Source: Metallyticus violacea (Eukaryota; Arthropoda; Insecta; Mantodea; Metallyticidae). Taken from it: a stretch of DNA of 64,000 nucleotides. The DNA lies in NCBI GenBank assembly GCA_030762175.1, contig CM060833.1, forward strand, positions 5,670,001 through 5,734,000. Direction: 5' to 3'. The notes under the pieces are model-generated. The model had not been told where the DNA came from and ran no database searches. It saw only the letters and a list, made by a program, of their open reading frames with translations. Shown here one piece after another: positions 1-10,439 of the stretch (position 1 is the stretch's first letter; each line of letters begins with the position of its first letter). The translations under genes and the position numbers were made by a program.

Positions 1-387
1 TCTGTTCTGATATGTGGTTGGTGTTTTTAACACTAGAACTTCACTAACCTTTTAATGTTTGGACATGTTTCAAATGCTGGTTAATTTCTGCACTTGTTGT
101 TTCGTCATTTTTCCCCTCTTGAGATTTGCACCACAGACCTTGATGAGGTCATCTTCTGGTGATATTTTAAAATTCATTGCCAGTTCGATTTTATGGGGAA
201 ATTTATTCAGATAGTTACTTCTACATTATTAGTTGCTGTTTTAGCGAACTGCAACAAATGCAGCCGTTGTGGTTGTACTAATGAAAATATTTTTAAAAAT
301 TGTCTTCATATCTCCTTTGATTCTACTTATCAGGCACCAACGATGTAAAAAAATATATACGAGGTTAAGTCATAAGTCATAGCAACT

Positions 388-485
388 GGAGAGACCTCTG
401 AGCAAAATTTGTCGGCCATTTCACGCCCCGAGTTGAATGGGACGCTGATGATCTGAGTTGTTAAAGAGCGTCTTTAAATAAAATC
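388..485 (+). repeat. SINE family 1, 3' fragment
   Basis: The 3' part matches the end of the full-length copies at 43.2, 59.7 and 60.6 kb: the stretch from 'ctctgagcaaaatttgtcgg' through 'gaatgggacgctgatg' to a short A/T-rich tail. The tRNA-like head is missing, so this is a truncated copy. Confidence 0.7.
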
Positions 486-504
486 AATAAAAAAAATCAT
501 AGCA

Positions 505-1022
505 ACTGTTTTTTCCCACTCTGGAATAAGGGGCAACACGAAAAATCTAACATATATGATTGAAAGTACATAGCATTTACTGTCGACTGATGCCTCCAAC
601 GGGAGTCTGGCTATGAGTGGCCCTCCTAGGGAAGAAGCGAAACACGGGCAACCGAACAACAATGGTTTATTATGACATCACACAACTATCCGTCACAGGA
701 CGGGTCTCCAAGGTAATCCACGGTGTTTAGCAGCCTTCGAAGTATTCTCCAAGTACATCGACGGTTCATTGTTAGCAATGGGAAGCCTTTGTCCATCTCG
801 CCACTGTTCGCTAGGGCAGGGGAAGCGCATTCAGTGCTTCCAGTACCTCTATGTGGCATTCTAGTGCATTCATGCCGCGGAGAAAAGCTTTTCACATATA
901 TACGTGACCTCCATTCCTGAACACTGTTGCTCACCAACTGAACTTCGGGCGTGCTGAGACATGCAGCTCTGCTCACATACTCTATCTGGCAGCTTCATTC
1001 GAAAGTACTTTTCATACACTTT
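505..1022 (-). mobile_element. Degenerate mariner-like element (family F)
   Basis: The right end (about 915-1010) and interior resemble the element at 39.45-40.35 kb, including 'gttgctcaccaactg', 'cagctctgctcacata' and 'cttcattcgaaagtac'. The left end shares 'gaaaaatctaa' and 'tatatgattgaaagt' with that copy. The interior on the minus strand has only short open stretches, so this is a fossil. Confidence 0.5.
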
Positions 1023-1025
1023 TAA

Positions 1026-1027
<2 letters not shown>

Positions 1028-1070
<43 letters not shown>
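1028..1070. repeat. (TA)n microsatellite
   Basis: About 21 uninterrupted TA units are read directly. Confidence 0.95.
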
Positions 1071-1074
<4 letters not shown>

Positions 1075-1380
1075 AGAGAGGGGAGTGGAAGAATAAGAGT
1101 AGGACGAGGAAGGAGGTAGAAAAGGAAGAGGAGGAAGGAGATAAATAAGAGGAGTAAGAAGAAAAAGAAGATGATAAAGAGGAGTATGAAGAGGAAGAGG
1201 AAGCAAAATACGAGGAGGTAGAAGAAGAGGATGAAGAAGAAGAAGAAGAAGAAGAGGCGGAGGAGGAGGAATAGGAAAAAGAAGAACAAGAAAAGGAAGA
1301 GAAAAAAGAAAAAGAAGAAGAAACGAGTGGAGGAGGGGAAGGAGGAGGTGGAAAAAGAATGATTGGAGCAGGGGGAGAAG
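1071..1380. repeat. Purine-rich low-complexity tract (GGA/GAA)
   Basis: About 300 bases of almost pure purine on the plus strand, made of imperfect gga, gaa and gag units. The long minus-strand open frames here (phenylalanine/serine/leucine runs) are composition artefacts. It lies 200 bases upstream of the first visible exon of the left-hand gene. Confidence 0.9.
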
Positions 1381-1580
1381 GAGGTTTGTTTGGTGGTTCC
1401 AATTACAGAAAAACAAACACATGTTGGAAACTGCAATGTAGTTAATTTCCAAGCCTTCTGTATTTATTTAATATAGTTTGCTTTGCTATTGCTTTAATAT
1501 GAGTTATTTGAAATAATTTAATATTACTAAACAAAACATAGATAAGTTTGTCTCTTAGATGGCTATAATCTGTTTGACAG

Positions 1581-1681
1581 AAGGCAGTGTCACGCTTCCT
1601 GCAGACCTGCAAGAGTTGTATAGACTCTACCAACAAGAAATACATGCTTCTACATATAACGATGCCACTCCAACCTATCAG
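1581..1681 (+). CDS. Unrecognised gene, first visible exon
   Basis: The acceptor is 'ctgtttgacag' and the donor 'cag/gtatgt'. The frame that joins the later exons starts with two bases completing a codon and reads GSVTLPADLQELYRLYQQ and onwards, ending in phase 0. A second open frame (AVSRFLQTCKS...) also crosses this exon, but it meets a stop in the third exon. The upstream exon is outside the window or not recognised. Confidence 0.55.
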
Positions 1682-1849
1682 GTATGTTGCACTCCCTAAA
1701 TGTGTATACTTGTACCTTTGCTAGTATAGCATTAGTTCTGATGTTAGCATAAAATTCTAACTGCTTCCTTTCTAATTGTCATTTTATTTCTTTAATATTA
1801 ATTAATGAATATATGGAAATAAACCCATAGGTTTTACAGGTATATGCAC

Positions 1850-2312
1850 AGGCTACCCAAGACACTTTAAAAATTCAAAATATACAAAAAGGATTACTCA
1901 CTCAAAATTAACTTATGCCATACTGTGTGAAAACTCGGCGTCGTAACGCAAATAAACTACCTCTGAATGATAGGGAAAGAATAGCCTAATTTTGATTAGG
2001 AGTTTGGAAATTAAGCGAAATGAGGGGAGATGTTACTCTGGAAATATGTCCCATCTGTGGGGAGAAGGAAGATCTAATGCATATAATTTTGCAATGTAAA
2101 GCCACAAATGTAAGGGGTGAAAGCTTAATTAGTAAGAAATAGTCAGTTGAAAGACATGTAATTTAAATAAATTTTAGGCAAAAAAGAATATCTATGCAAT
2201 ATTGACCTTTTGTATATTGAGTTAATTATGACTCTGGCCAACTAACTAGGATTAAGGCCAGACCATAACCGCATATGTACTTAGTACTTTAATAAATAAA
2301 TAATAAAAAAAA
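1850..2312 (+). mobile_element. LINE 3' end (Jockey/LOA/R1-like), truncated
   Basis: The plus strand near 2040-2100 encodes CPICGEKEDLMHIILQC, the C-x2-C-H-C knuckle found at the C-terminus of many non-LTR reverse transcriptases. A 3' region with stops follows, then an AATAAATAAATAATAAAA tail at about 2290-2312. Upstream sequence is out of frame. It is a 5'-truncated dead copy. Confidence 0.6.
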
Positions 2313-2397
2313 TGACCTCATCTCACAGCATGATCATTAAAAGACATATAGACATATAATTTGTCTTTCATGTTAATGTTACCTTTTGCTATTTCAT

Positions 2398-2905
2398 CAT
2401 TTTGATGGTTCAGTAGTGAAACGTAATACTTCCCGATGATGGTTCTGCCATTCTGGGGGTAGTCTATGAGAACTACATGTGATTTCGAGTACTACCAGGC
2501 TCTAGGTCCAGGGGTGTAACACAGAGGTTTGTGCCACCCGTGGTATTTTGCATTAGGACGGTACCTTGTAACTCTAAACCGACCCGCCATTTGGCTGCAG
2601 ACGATTGCAACGCCCAAGTGCACTAAGTTCCCTTAGCTTCCAGATTCTAACTGGTGGATAGGTCATACTAGCTTAGACCTCCTCGTATTTAAGAGGTGAG
2701 TCACCCCAGCATTAAGGTAGCCACCACCCTCCCTTGAGAACTACACCATGAGAATCCCAGAAAACTGTAGCCATGACTTATCCTGCAAATGAAACCGTTT
2801 TTGCTTTCTTTGGTGCAATTTCACCTGTTGCCACCCACTGTTTGAACTGCTGCTTTGTCTCTTAGTGTTATGAAACATTGGAGAAACTCATTGGAATTTA
2901 TAACA
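2398..2905 (-). mobile_element. Mariner (family C) fragment split by a later insertion
   Basis: The segments 2398-2477 and 2736-2905 match neighbouring parts of the transposase region at 8.36-8.60 kb ('gatggttctgcc', 'gtagtctatgag', 'aaaactgtagcc', 'tttcacctgttgccac'). A 258-base foreign segment separates them. Confidence 0.65.
2478..2735. mobile_element. Unidentified 258-bp insertion with 10-bp target duplication
   Basis: The insert sits in a mariner fragment and is flanked by GAGAACTACA at 2468-2477 and 2736-2745. The other mariner copies show the uninterrupted site. No poly(A) tail, no clear terminal inverted repeats and no open frame are seen. A 9-10 bp duplication would suit Mutator-like elements, or a retroposed sequence without a tail. 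Confidence 0.6.
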
Positions 2906-3275
2906 ACGATCTGCAAAGCATGTTCTAGACATAATAATTTAATTTAAACTGTTCCGGGTTGCCTAGGCAATAAAATCTGAGCTATAGATATGTTCCATAT
3001 TCTAGCCTTATAGAAGGGCAGGTTATTTTGCATAAGCTGTAAAAGATTATGTTGATAGTAATTGATTGATTGATTGTTGTAGTAGGTAGTAGAATGAATA
3101 TCATGCAAAACAGAGTAACAGAATTAAAGCACTTTCTTCACACAAATACTGTAGTCATTTTAGTATATATCTTGCCCACTCTGCCATCATAGTGAAACAT
3201 AAATTAATCTTTTAATTACCTCATAATTTAATGTACTTAAAAATTGATTTAATGTTAAAATGATTCATTTTACAG

Positions 3276-3337
3276 TCTGGTGTCTCATTCAGCAACTATT
3301 CGAGGAACAAAGACAAATTACCACCAATTCATGGCAG
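3276..3337 (+). CDS. Unrecognised gene, second visible exon
   Basis: The acceptor is 'cattttacag' and the donor 'ggcag/gtaaaa'. The exon encodes SGVSFSNYSRNKDKLPPIHG and ends after AG of a split codon. It is 62 bases long with 20 full codons. Confidence 0.6.
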
Positions 3338-3368
3338 GTAAAACCAATTTATTAACTGTATTAATCTT

Positions 3369-3590
3369 ACATAGGAGGGTAGGTTCATAAGTTTCCGGAC
3401 TAACCATTTTCTAGATATGATAAAGACTAAAACTATATTTCACTTTTCAATATAGTTATCCTTTATTGCAATATACTTCTCACATCTTTGAATTGGCATT
3501 TCAACCCCCCCTCCCCCAAAGTAGTTAGATGTCTTATCTGCAAAATGGACACAAACAGCATCCATCACTTCTTCGTCATACCAAATTACA
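3369..3590 (-). mobile_element. Mariner (family A) 3' end
   Basis: The terminal repeat 'gagggtaggttcataagttt' is followed by the 3' non-coding part and the last transposase codons, as in the copies at 34.94 and 28.26 kb. The sequence then switches abruptly at about 3590 into LINE-derived sequence. Confidence 0.75.
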
Positions 3591-3930
3591 TTTTGTTTCC
3601 TTTTAATGCCTACATTTGTGAGATTATTTTTTAAAATATTTGTCCTGCATATCTGAACATGAAGGTCATTTTTCCCGCTTGTATTATGAGAGTGAATATC
3701 TATATTTGTACATAATTCTCCCTGATGCCTCTTAATATGGTTTATGACCTCTGTTATAAAGAGGCAGGCTAATGGTAGTATATTATGTTTCCTAAAATAG
3801 GGTCTACGGGATGTTATACTATCTACTCCACTTATAATTCTTATTGCTCTCTTCTGGATTTTAAATACTCTCTCACATTTTTTCCCCCCCAAAATTGTAT
3901 TCCATATTTTAATATACATTTTTCAATTCT
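3591..3930 (-). mobile_element. LINE reverse transcriptase C-terminal fragment
   Basis: The minus frame reads CERVFKIQKRAIRIISG, then RRPYFRKHNILPLACLFI, a pattern typical of the C-terminal reverse-transcriptase region of CR1/Jockey-type LINEs. The open frame runs on into mariner 3' sequence, so the long open reading frame is a chimera of two dead elements and not a gene. Confidence 0.65.
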
Positions 3931-3984
3931 AATAAATTCACTGTCCTTTTTAGACTTTTAAGCATATAACAAACAGAACAAAAT

Positions 3985-4046
3985 GTGGCGGTTGGGTCTC
4001 TTGATGTTCTTGTGGCCACAAGAACATCAAGAGACCCAACCGCCAC
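3985..4046. repeat. Perfect 62-bp palindrome
   Basis: Two 31-base arms meet without a spacer between 4015 and 4016; the left arm begins gtggcggttgggtctc. Every base pairs. The right arm leads directly into Penelope-like terminal sequence with a hammerhead-like core. Confidence 0.95.
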
Positions 4047-4064
4047 GTTTAACAACAGTTTGTC

Positions 4065-4110
4065 AACAGGCTGAAGATGGGAGGGATTGCTCCCGAAACA
4101 TATGTTCCAA
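4065..4110 (+). ncRNA. Hammerhead-ribozyme-like motif
   Basis: CTGAAGA (consensus CUGANGA) at 4071, a stem II of GGGAG/CTCCC around a 6-base loop, GAAA at 4095, then a self-complementary ACATATGT followed by TCC. This matches the short-stem-III hammerheads known in Penelope-like elements. Stem I is not obvious, so activity is unproven. Confidence 0.55.
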
Positions 4111-4395
4111 ATTTATGTAAGTGAATGGAGTTAGTGTGAAAAAAACTGTATACATTGTATATATAAACAAAACTAAGTTTAGTCGCTAAATGATGAGTGT
4201 GAGTATCCCATTTAAGGTTTTCATTCAATGTATACCTAAGAATTTTGTTTCTCCCTTGTACTGAATATTGTTTCCATCATATATAATTATAAGCAATATT
4301 ACATAGTATTTGTTCACTCTGTATTTTAATAATACTGAAACCAGATATGAAAGGATTTTCATTGTTTACAAGATGGATTTGTGTTTGTGTTTCAG

Positions 4396-4488
4396 TGCTG
4401 ACCCTCTCTTCCATCAGTCACTCAGATATGGTGAACAAGATGGTGCAATGGAAACAGGAAGTGACATCAGTATAGGTACCCCTATCAG
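4396..4488 (+). CDS. Unrecognised gene, third visible exon
   Basis: The acceptor is 'gtgtttcag' and the donor 'atcag/gtaaac'. The exon is 93 bases, phase 2 to phase 2. It encodes ADPLFHQSLRYGEQDG followed by METGSDISIGTPI. Confidence 0.65.
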
Positions 4489-4574
4489 GTAAACATTCTT
4501 AAAGTGTCAATTTATATTCAGTAGAGCAAGGCGGAGAATATGAATGAATAGCTTTCTTCTGAAGGTCATATATA

Positions 4575-4960
4575 ACATGAGTGGTCTTAATACAAGGGCT
4601 AGTGAATAAGACGGAATGCATTTTAACTTACAAATTTCACAAGGCAGTTCAAGGTTGGTATGGTCTTTCTCAAAGAAGTCTTCATTGGTGTATGCACTTT
4701 GCCCATCATGTCTGCCAGTTCTGCAACATGTGCTGGAAACCTCTTTTTGACATAGACTTCAGAACCTCCTTTGCCTTCTTCATGATGATGAACCTAAATT
4801 CTGGCACTGCACCTCATTTTTTAAATTCTTCATGATGATGAACCTAAATTCTGGCACCGCAGCCCATTTTTTAAATGAGGGTCAGAAAAAAATCACATGG
4901 AGCTAGGCCCAAGCTGTATGAAGGGGGGCACAAATTCGTTGCTTTTCCTGATCTAATATA
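4575..4960 (-). mobile_element. Degenerate mariner/Tc1-like remnant with internal tandem duplication
   Basis: The minus strand carries decayed transposase C-terminal sequence ending near 'gggctagtgaataag'. A 50-bp unit starting 'catgatgatgaacctaaatt' is repeated in tandem at 4781-4830 and 4831-4880 with few mismatches. Confidence 0.4.
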
Positions 4961-5029
4961 TTTTAGTCATATAGTTTCTCTATCAATTTGGTGGTATTCT
5001 GATCACAAATGGTTGGCTACTGCAGATTT

Positions 5030-5460
5030 CTCGATATGTATTGAATATTTCTGAAAAGTTCTTTGATATACAGGTTTCTACATTTCTTTTTCTAATGGGT
5101 ACCATATCCTAATTATTGTAGTTGATTTGGCAGACACCTGATTTCTATGTCTGATGGTGTCAGGTCTTTGCAGTAAGATTTTAATAAATTTCTAATGCTG
5201 TGAACGTTTTGAGGAGCCAAAGTAATATTATGTTTTTTGAAAATTAAGTTTTTTATGGAAACTATTAAGAACTGCCGTGTTAATGATATACTAATATTCT
5301 CTTTGCTGAGTGGAACATTCGCCAATCTACATGTTAGGTTATTTATAATTGAGTGTTGGTATGGTTTAGAGTTAAAAACTTTATTTTTTATATAATTGTC
5401 ACTGTGGGTAAGTTTACTGTTAATTCCAAATGTTTCTGCTGTTATTCTTGATAATTTTCA
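5030..5460 (-). mobile_element. Penelope-like element fragment
   Basis: The minus frame contains NITLAPQNVHSIRNLLKSY followed by KDLTPSDIEIRCLPNQ. This corresponds to the linker and GIY-YIG start seen at 6.1 kb (APVNKYSLKNLLKT). It is a second, partial copy abutting the larger element to its right. Confidence 0.6.
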
Positions 5461-5594
5461 AATCTAGAAAGTGTTGAATCCATCCTTTTCAATTTCTATT
5501 TGAATTTTATGGCTCTATCTTATAAATTTAATAATTTCAAGCATTCTCAACCAAATGTTTGGATATAATAGTAAAGACTATAGAGCTATATAAA

Positions 5595-6790
5595 AATTAT
5601 TTTATGAGGAAATCACTCAAATTTCACTAGTTTTGTTCCACTAATATGGACATGTTTCAAAGGCAAATTTCCTTCATCATCAGTCAGTTTTCCAGCATGG
5701 TATTAAGATGTTGCTCTTTGGATTTTAAATACTTTTTGATAAGGTTACTGTTGTTTGGAAGATCAAAATTAACTAAGTTTTCCAATTTACATGTTAATTA
5801 TTAAATTTTCTTTGTTTTCATTCAAGAATACATTTTCCCACCCCGATAATTCTATGGGTTTTTGAAAAACTCATAAGAGTTTTGGTTCATTTTGGAACTC
5901 ATGGTTTTTTTGCCAGAAATGGTATGCTATTGCTGATTTTTCCATATGTTTACATTTCACATTTTTCGTGTTCCTTAAACCATGTGGTAATGTTCCTTTT
6001 TGTTTTACCTATGTATTTATTATTGCAGTCTTTGCAATTGATTTTGTAAATACCTGATTGTTTTCCTGATGGGATATAGTCTTTTGTGTTGGTTTTTAGG
6101 AGGTTTTTCAAACTGTATTTATTCACTGGAGCCAAAATAATGTTCACATCTTTAAAAATCTTTTGAAATTTTTGGTGTGTCCATGGGTGGAATGTAAATT
6201 TGTTATATATCTGCTCTCCTTTGTAACCTTTCAGTGTGGTGATTTCTTTTATTATTATTTTTTTGATTTTTGAATTTTTCTATCTTTTTCTTGACCAGAT
6301 CTGTTGTGTAGCCATTTTTCTGTGCTATGTCTATGATTTTTTGGTATTCCAATTTGTATTCTGTCTCACTTATTGGTAGATTTGTTAACCTGAATGTCAG
6401 GCTATTGATTATAGCAAGTTTATGTTGTTTTGAATTGTGGCTGTTGCTTTTTATATATTTAACCATGTGGGTATCCTTCCTGAATATGCCTAATTCCAGT
6501 ATGTTATCATTTTTTATATTTTTTATATCCAGGAAAGGAAGAACCTCGTTGTTCTCCATTTCCATTCTGAATTTTATGTTGCTGTCTTGTAGGATGTATA
6601 GTTTAATTGCATCATCTTTCCATTTTTTATCTAATATTGCAAAGACATCATCAACATAATATATCAATACTTGTACATATGTGGGAAAGCCTCTACTAAT
6701 TTTATTTCCAAGAAACTCATGTATATATCTGCTAAGAATGGTGAGTTAATTTTTATTCCTTCATACCACTAAAACATGAAAGAGAAGCCT
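5595..6790 (-). mobile_element. Penelope-like element: RT, GIY-YIG endonuclease and terminal repeat
   Basis: Read on the minus strand: reverse transcriptase motif C (YYVDDVFAILD, about 6635-6665), the RT thumb region to about 6200, then a GIY-YIG endonuclease at 5950-6147 (SGIYKINCKDCNNKYIGKTK, then RNITTWFKEH). A terminal segment with a hammerhead-like core follows at 5648-5683. Frame breaks separate the parts, so it is inactive. Penelope elements copy themselves by target-primed reverse transcription. Confidence 0.8.
5648..5683 (-). ncRNA. Hammerhead-ribozyme-like motif in Penelope terminal repeat
   Basis: On the minus strand: CTGATGA, a short AAGG/CCTT stem, then GAAAC and ATGTCC, giving the palindromic ACATGT of minimal stem III and a GUC cleavage triplet. 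Copies of the same region are at 11.2 and 58.1 kb with mutated cores. Confidence 0.55.
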
Positions 6791-6949
6791 CTTTGGACAT
6801 TACTTTATTAAGAAAAAGTGTTTATTTTCATATCCTCTATCACATCAGAAAATATGGAACAGTTATTCTGACACATTCTGTATAAATCAAAACTTATGTA
6901 GTGACTCTTGTATTATGTATTCATTTAACCACTATCATTGAATGTTCAG

Positions 6950-7096
6950 TACTGCAGGTTCCGATTATGGATCTTCGCCTCTTCCTCCACTGCCTAATGC
7001 TGCTAGTCAATTAGGACAACCGTTATCTTTACCTCCTCCTGCTGTCCTCTTCCCACCAATAGGAGGACCCAGCAAAGAGATACACAATTCTTCCAG
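6950..7096 (+). CDS. Unrecognised gene, fourth visible exon (proline-rich)
   Basis: The acceptor is 'aatgttcag'. The nearby 'actgcag' at 6956 would bring in a stop and is rejected. The donor is 'tccag/gtattt'. The 147-base exon, phase 2-2, encodes a Ser/Pro-rich segment containing SSPLPPLPNAASQ and LPPPAVLFPPIGGP, which are possible SH3, WW or EVH1 ligands (inference). Confidence 0.7.
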
Positions 7097-7197
7097 GTAT
7101 TTATGTCTCTCTTGAATATCTGTTGATTTAATAATGTTTTAGATACAAAAAGTTATTTTAACAGATTATATATAAAATATTCACATCTGTGTTGCAG

Positions 7198-7281
7198 GTC
7201 ACATATGTCTCAAATTGACGAGGCTTCTCCAAGGAACAGTGGCACTAGTTCTCGTCTCCCCAGGCCTCTTCCAAGACATAG
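7198..7281 (+). CDS. Unrecognised gene, fifth visible exon
   Basis: The acceptor is 'tgttgcag' and the donor 'catag/gtatat'. The 84-base exon, phase 2-2, encodes SHMSQIDEASPRNSG and SSRLPRPLPRH. The intron to the next exon is about 4.7 kb and full of transposon remnants. Confidence 0.65.
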
Positions 7282-7844
7282 GTATATTTCAGAATATCTC
7301 AACTTTGCTATTCACTAGCAGTGCATGCTAAACACAAAATAAAAAATCTGCATGCCACATTTTAAGTACAGAAATGAAATTAATGATCGTCTCTGATCAG
7401 TAAAGTAAGAGTAGAAATGAATTTCCTAGTATTAATAAGTTGTGCTTTCTTTTTGCTCTCCCTATCATTTTTAAATCAGGGATACACTAAGAAAAGGAGC
7501 ATGAAATAAACAGCTAATATCATCATTATTTTTATTGGACACATGACACAAATGAAAATATTTAATTAGACAACTAAACACACAATAAATCCTACATTTT
7601 TTTATTAATTTACATTTTTATTTGTGCAAAATATGATAAAGATTTATAAGTATTGCAAATTTTAGGATGTTATCAAATTTTGCATCCTAATCAATTAAAA
7701 CATTAGCAAGTATCACATAGATGTGTAATGTATAGAGCTTCTGGAAAGATTTAATGATTAAAGATTATATATAACAGATATTTATTCCTCCTCTTGGCAC
7801 AATAGCCCTAGTATTCTCTACCTTTATCTTACAAAATCTTGGGC

Positions 7845-8050
7845 AGCGGCACATTGACAATCCATTACCAGTTGCCTACTATGTAGTTTTTGAAATCGAA
7901 GGAAACTGTCTATCCAGGCAGCTCCTCAATTGTCCTCATGAGGCTGGGAGGATTCCGTTCCAAATGTCCCTAACTTAGACATTTATAAGCTGATACTGGG
8001 GATTAAACCCAGGACCTTGTAAATCAATACATTTAATCCAATGACTTTCC
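7845..8050 (-). repeat. Possible tRNA-derived SINE (family 4)
   Basis: On the minus strand, 'ggtttaatccc' resembles a Pol III B box, and the preceding 'aaggtcctg' context is tRNA-like. Only one copy is seen in the window. Confidence 0.35.
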
Positions 8051-8109
8051 AACTTTTTAATACCCTCAGTAAAATAAAATTTGTTCAATTATGAAAAATA
8101 AGAGTCTGT

Positions 8110-9060
8110 CTCAGCTTCAACATCACCATTTAATATGAATCTTCATCTACCCAGCCATTTCTTCAGATCTGGAAAAAAAAGTAATTCCTGGAGTCAAATC
8201 CGGCAAATATGGTGGATGTGGAAGCACTTGGAACTGTATGGCCGTACAGTTTTGCAGCAAAAGTTCCAGACGTGTATGAAGGTGAATTATTGTGATGAAA
8301 GAGAACTTTCTTTCTTGCATGGTGTGGATGTTTAGTCCTTATAGCATCCTTCTGTTGGTCCAGTAGTGAAGCATAATACTCTTTGGTGATGGTTCTGCCC
8401 TTCTGGAGGTAGTCTACGAACATCACACCATGAAAATTCCAGAAAACCGTAGCCAAAACTTTTCCTGCAAATGGAACCATTTTTGCTCTCTTTGGTGCAC
8501 TTTCACCTGTTGCCACTCACTATTGGAACTGCTACTCCATCATTGGCATGTAGCGATGAATCCATGTTTCATCTACTGTTATGAAAAGTTGGGGAAACTC
8601 ACTGGAATTGCATTTACATAAATGTAAATACTCTTGCAAAATCTTCATTTGAATGTTTTTCAACCATTGTTAACAAATGCTGTGCCCATTAAGTGGAAAA
8701 ACTTTCTCATTACAAAAACTTCATGTAAAATGTAGTAGACATGGTGTATCAACATCTTTTCAATAACAACCAATAGGCGCTCATTGAATAAGCCATTGTA
8801 AATTTTTGTCACAATTTCGTCAGACAGCAGTTTTGGGATGCCCTGAGCGCTCTTCATCTTGAATGGATGTACAACTATGCTTAAATTCAGCTGCTCACTT
8901 TTTAACCTCTAAAATGAAGGGGACGAATCCTATAACATGGAATGTAATTCTTTTTGTGTTTCTATTGCAGTTGGACCCTTCAAAATGAAGTACTTTATCA
9001 TAACTCGTATTTCACTTTTATCCATGTTGACACTAGTTTATTTACAAGATCATCACAAAC
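8110..9060 (-). mobile_element. Mariner (family C) remnant
   Basis: The minus frames read TGESAPKRAKMVPFAGKVLA, then KGRTITKEYYASLLDQQKDA, then HHNNSPSYTSG, matching the plus-strand element at 36.6-37.8 kb. The N-terminal half (SAQGIPKLLSDEIVTKIYNG) lies near 8.66-8.86 kb in another frame. The catalytic Asp of the HDN motif is Asn here. Confidence 0.7.
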
Positions 9061-9639
9061 AAGTACTTATAGTTATACGTACGCATCTGAAACTTTATAA
9101 CACACTATTTAAAGAAAGATACTTAATAACTATCATAGTAATTTGACCATCTTCAAGAGCTTTTAGAACACCCCTAGCATTAGAGTGCTATTAATACTAG
9201 AGATGTTCATGCTTTAGATCAACTAATGTAGATAAATCAGCTGATATGACCGACCTTGATCAGCAATATATCACTAAAGTTGTGCATGGTTATTTTCCTT
9301 TGCACAACAGGTGTTTTTAACCATATAAGTTTACACAGCACTAAATGTAAAAGGATGTAGTGTTTTTATTTAATGAAGCATCATTATGAAATGATAAACT
9401 ATATTTAATAAGAATGCATTATGTTGATACTAACTCCACTTATAATTAAAACCGTTGAAATCTTCTGGGCTGTTTTGCCATGGTCCATGGTTTAATAAGC
9501 TATCATAGCTTTCACCAACTACTACCGTAGGCATCATTAGTGGACAATGAACAATACTTGACCACTAAAAGATGACCTTACCATAACAAATTCAATAGGA
9601 TATTCAAATAACATGGTGTAAAGGTGGTTCCAAAGAACA

Positions 9640-10030
9640 CTGTAATATCAAAAATTTAGTAGATTCTACAGTAAAAGACACCATACCAATAAAACAGAAA
9701 TCAGGATTTTACAAAATTAAATGTGCAGATTAAAATACAAAAATAAATTAAATGAAAAAAATTAGAACTTCAGAGAAAGAAACACTTTAATCATTTTAAA
9801 CAAATTTACTACAGCTCGCTTTAGACCCAAAATCATGAAATTAAATCTGAGGGCAAGTTGCTGAAAGAATTTCACAACGTAAGAGAGCTGTCTACTTGGG
9901 AAAATATTTTTATCATGAAAAAGAGAAAAAACTTAATGAGATCTGATGTTCCACCCATGGATAAACTTAACAAAGTTTCTATTTGAACCATTAGAGATCG
10001 CCACAGAAGCACCTTGGGATCTAGGTGCTT
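9640..10030 (+). mobile_element. Decayed Penelope-like GIY-YIG fragment
   Basis: The plus strand contains SGFYKIKCAD followed by a decayed endonuclease-like region and ENIFIMKKRKN, resembling the C-terminal end of Penelope-type proteins. Stops interrupt it. Confidence 0.4.
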
Positions 10031-10439
10031 CTGCGAGTAGGCAGTCTAAAGTGGATTTAGTGTGAATATATTTAATATATTCTTATAGGATATATTACAC
10101 CCCAATGTTTATAGCTTTATAGTACAGTTAAATAAGACAATATTTACTTGCTTTTAATTTTTTTAAAAGTGTTTTAATTTTTTTTTTTTTTTTTTTTTTC
10201 CTTGTTTGACTTGCAAAGATTTTTAATATATACTTGTAGATTTTCATATTCACTCCCTAGCCATGTTGTTAGATGCATCTTAAATTTTAAATATATAACA
10301 TATTTGGGCAAAAATAGTATTTATTTTATTTTTACTAGCCTACAATGGAAAATTACACTTCTTTCAACATTTATAAAGAATTTAAAACACAATATATATA
10401 CTTATGATGATAATAAACATCTATTTATTAATTTTGTTG

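Noticed and set aside
870..1452. Three overlapping minus-strand open frames of 126-188 codons rich in Phe, Ser, Leu and Pro
   Set aside because: They translate a purine-rich simple repeat in three frames; composition explains the absence of stops.
1581..1681. Alternative reading of the first exon (AVSRFLQTCKSCIDSTN...)
   Set aside because: It is open here and through the second exon, but it runs into a stop in the third exon; the other frame stays open through all seven exons.
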